Origin: UBA830 sp036339975
GTDB taxonomy: Bacteria > Pseudomonadota > Alphaproteobacteria > MPNO01 > UBA830
Length of the DNA: 14,646 nucleotides
NCBI GenBank assembly: GCA_036339975.1
Contig: JAYYZV010000135.1
Location: 1 to 14,646 of the forward strand
Direction: 5' to 3'
This document shows, one piece after another, positions 14,545 to 14,646 of this stretch (position 1 is its first letter; each line of letters starts with the position of its first letter). The position numbers were made by a program, and so were the translations under genes. The notes below the pieces were generated by a model. That model did not search any database and was not told where the DNA came from. It saw only the letters and a list, made by a program, of their open reading frames with translations.

Positions 14545-14646
14545 AATTCAGTTTGGCTCCGCCGGCATGTTTTTCCCCGTCATTTGTATGGGTCCGCCGC
14601 ATCTCGAAGGCCGTCGCCAAAGAAGTTAAATGCCAGGATTACGATG

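Noticed and set aside
1..14646. CRISPR arrays, tRNA or rRNA genes, transposases, toxin-antitoxin or phage-defence genes
   Set aside because: I looked for repeat-spacer patterns, cloverleaf-like stretches, and transposase or nuclease motifs on both strands and saw none.

Overview
The window looks like a chromosomal segment of a free-living, probably marine alphaproteobacterium of Rhodospirillales type. This rests on gene content and order: a DUF3576 lipoprotein directly upstream of leuS, a Porin_4-type porin, a PLP-binding YggS protein, a YkuD-fold L,D-transpeptidase divergent from an OmpR-type regulator, and a ubiH-like gene divergent from glnK-amtB. The assignment comes from protein sequence and remembered synteny only; no database search was possible.

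Layout. 1-2509 (minus): the 5' two thirds of leuS, preceded by the DUF3576 lipoprotein gene. 3010-4119 (plus): a porin gene with an in-frame TAA at codon 197, closed by a textbook terminator. 4510-5193 (plus): yggS, convergent with an L,D-transpeptidase gene (5250-5750, minus). 5959-6651 (plus): an OmpR/PhoB-type response regulator. 6741-8231 (minus): two SDR dehydrogenase genes, one canonical and one lacking the catalytic residues. 8238-9294 (minus): gene debris, namely a truncated aconitase-X small subunit (DUF126) next to a ubiH-like monooxygenase that is frameshifted at the N-terminus and has lost its C-terminal half. 9488-11623 (plus): a consensus sigma-54 promoter, an unrecognised ORF, then glnK-amtB, followed by three hairpins in a row. 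11842-14544 (plus): a metallo-beta-lactamase-fold hydrolase and two methyltransferases (a Methyltransf_24-like one and an FkbM-family one), all with non-ATG starts.

How the genes relate. glnK-amtB is a standard ammonium-uptake and nitrogen-sensing unit, and the sigma-54 promoter fits NtrC control. The L,D-transpeptidase and the regulator share an intergenic region. The SDR pair, with an aconitase-X remnant immediately upstream in the same direction, looks like the tail of a catabolic operon that landed in or next to ubiH. The last three genes may act in modification of a surface glycan or small metabolite, but no substrate can be read from the sequence.

I found no convincing new multi-gene system. 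The best leads are the mosaic of broken genes at 8238-9294, the porin nonsense codon, the SDR without its catalytic tetrad, and the roughly 400-base ORF-bearing leader between the sigma-54 promoter and glnK.
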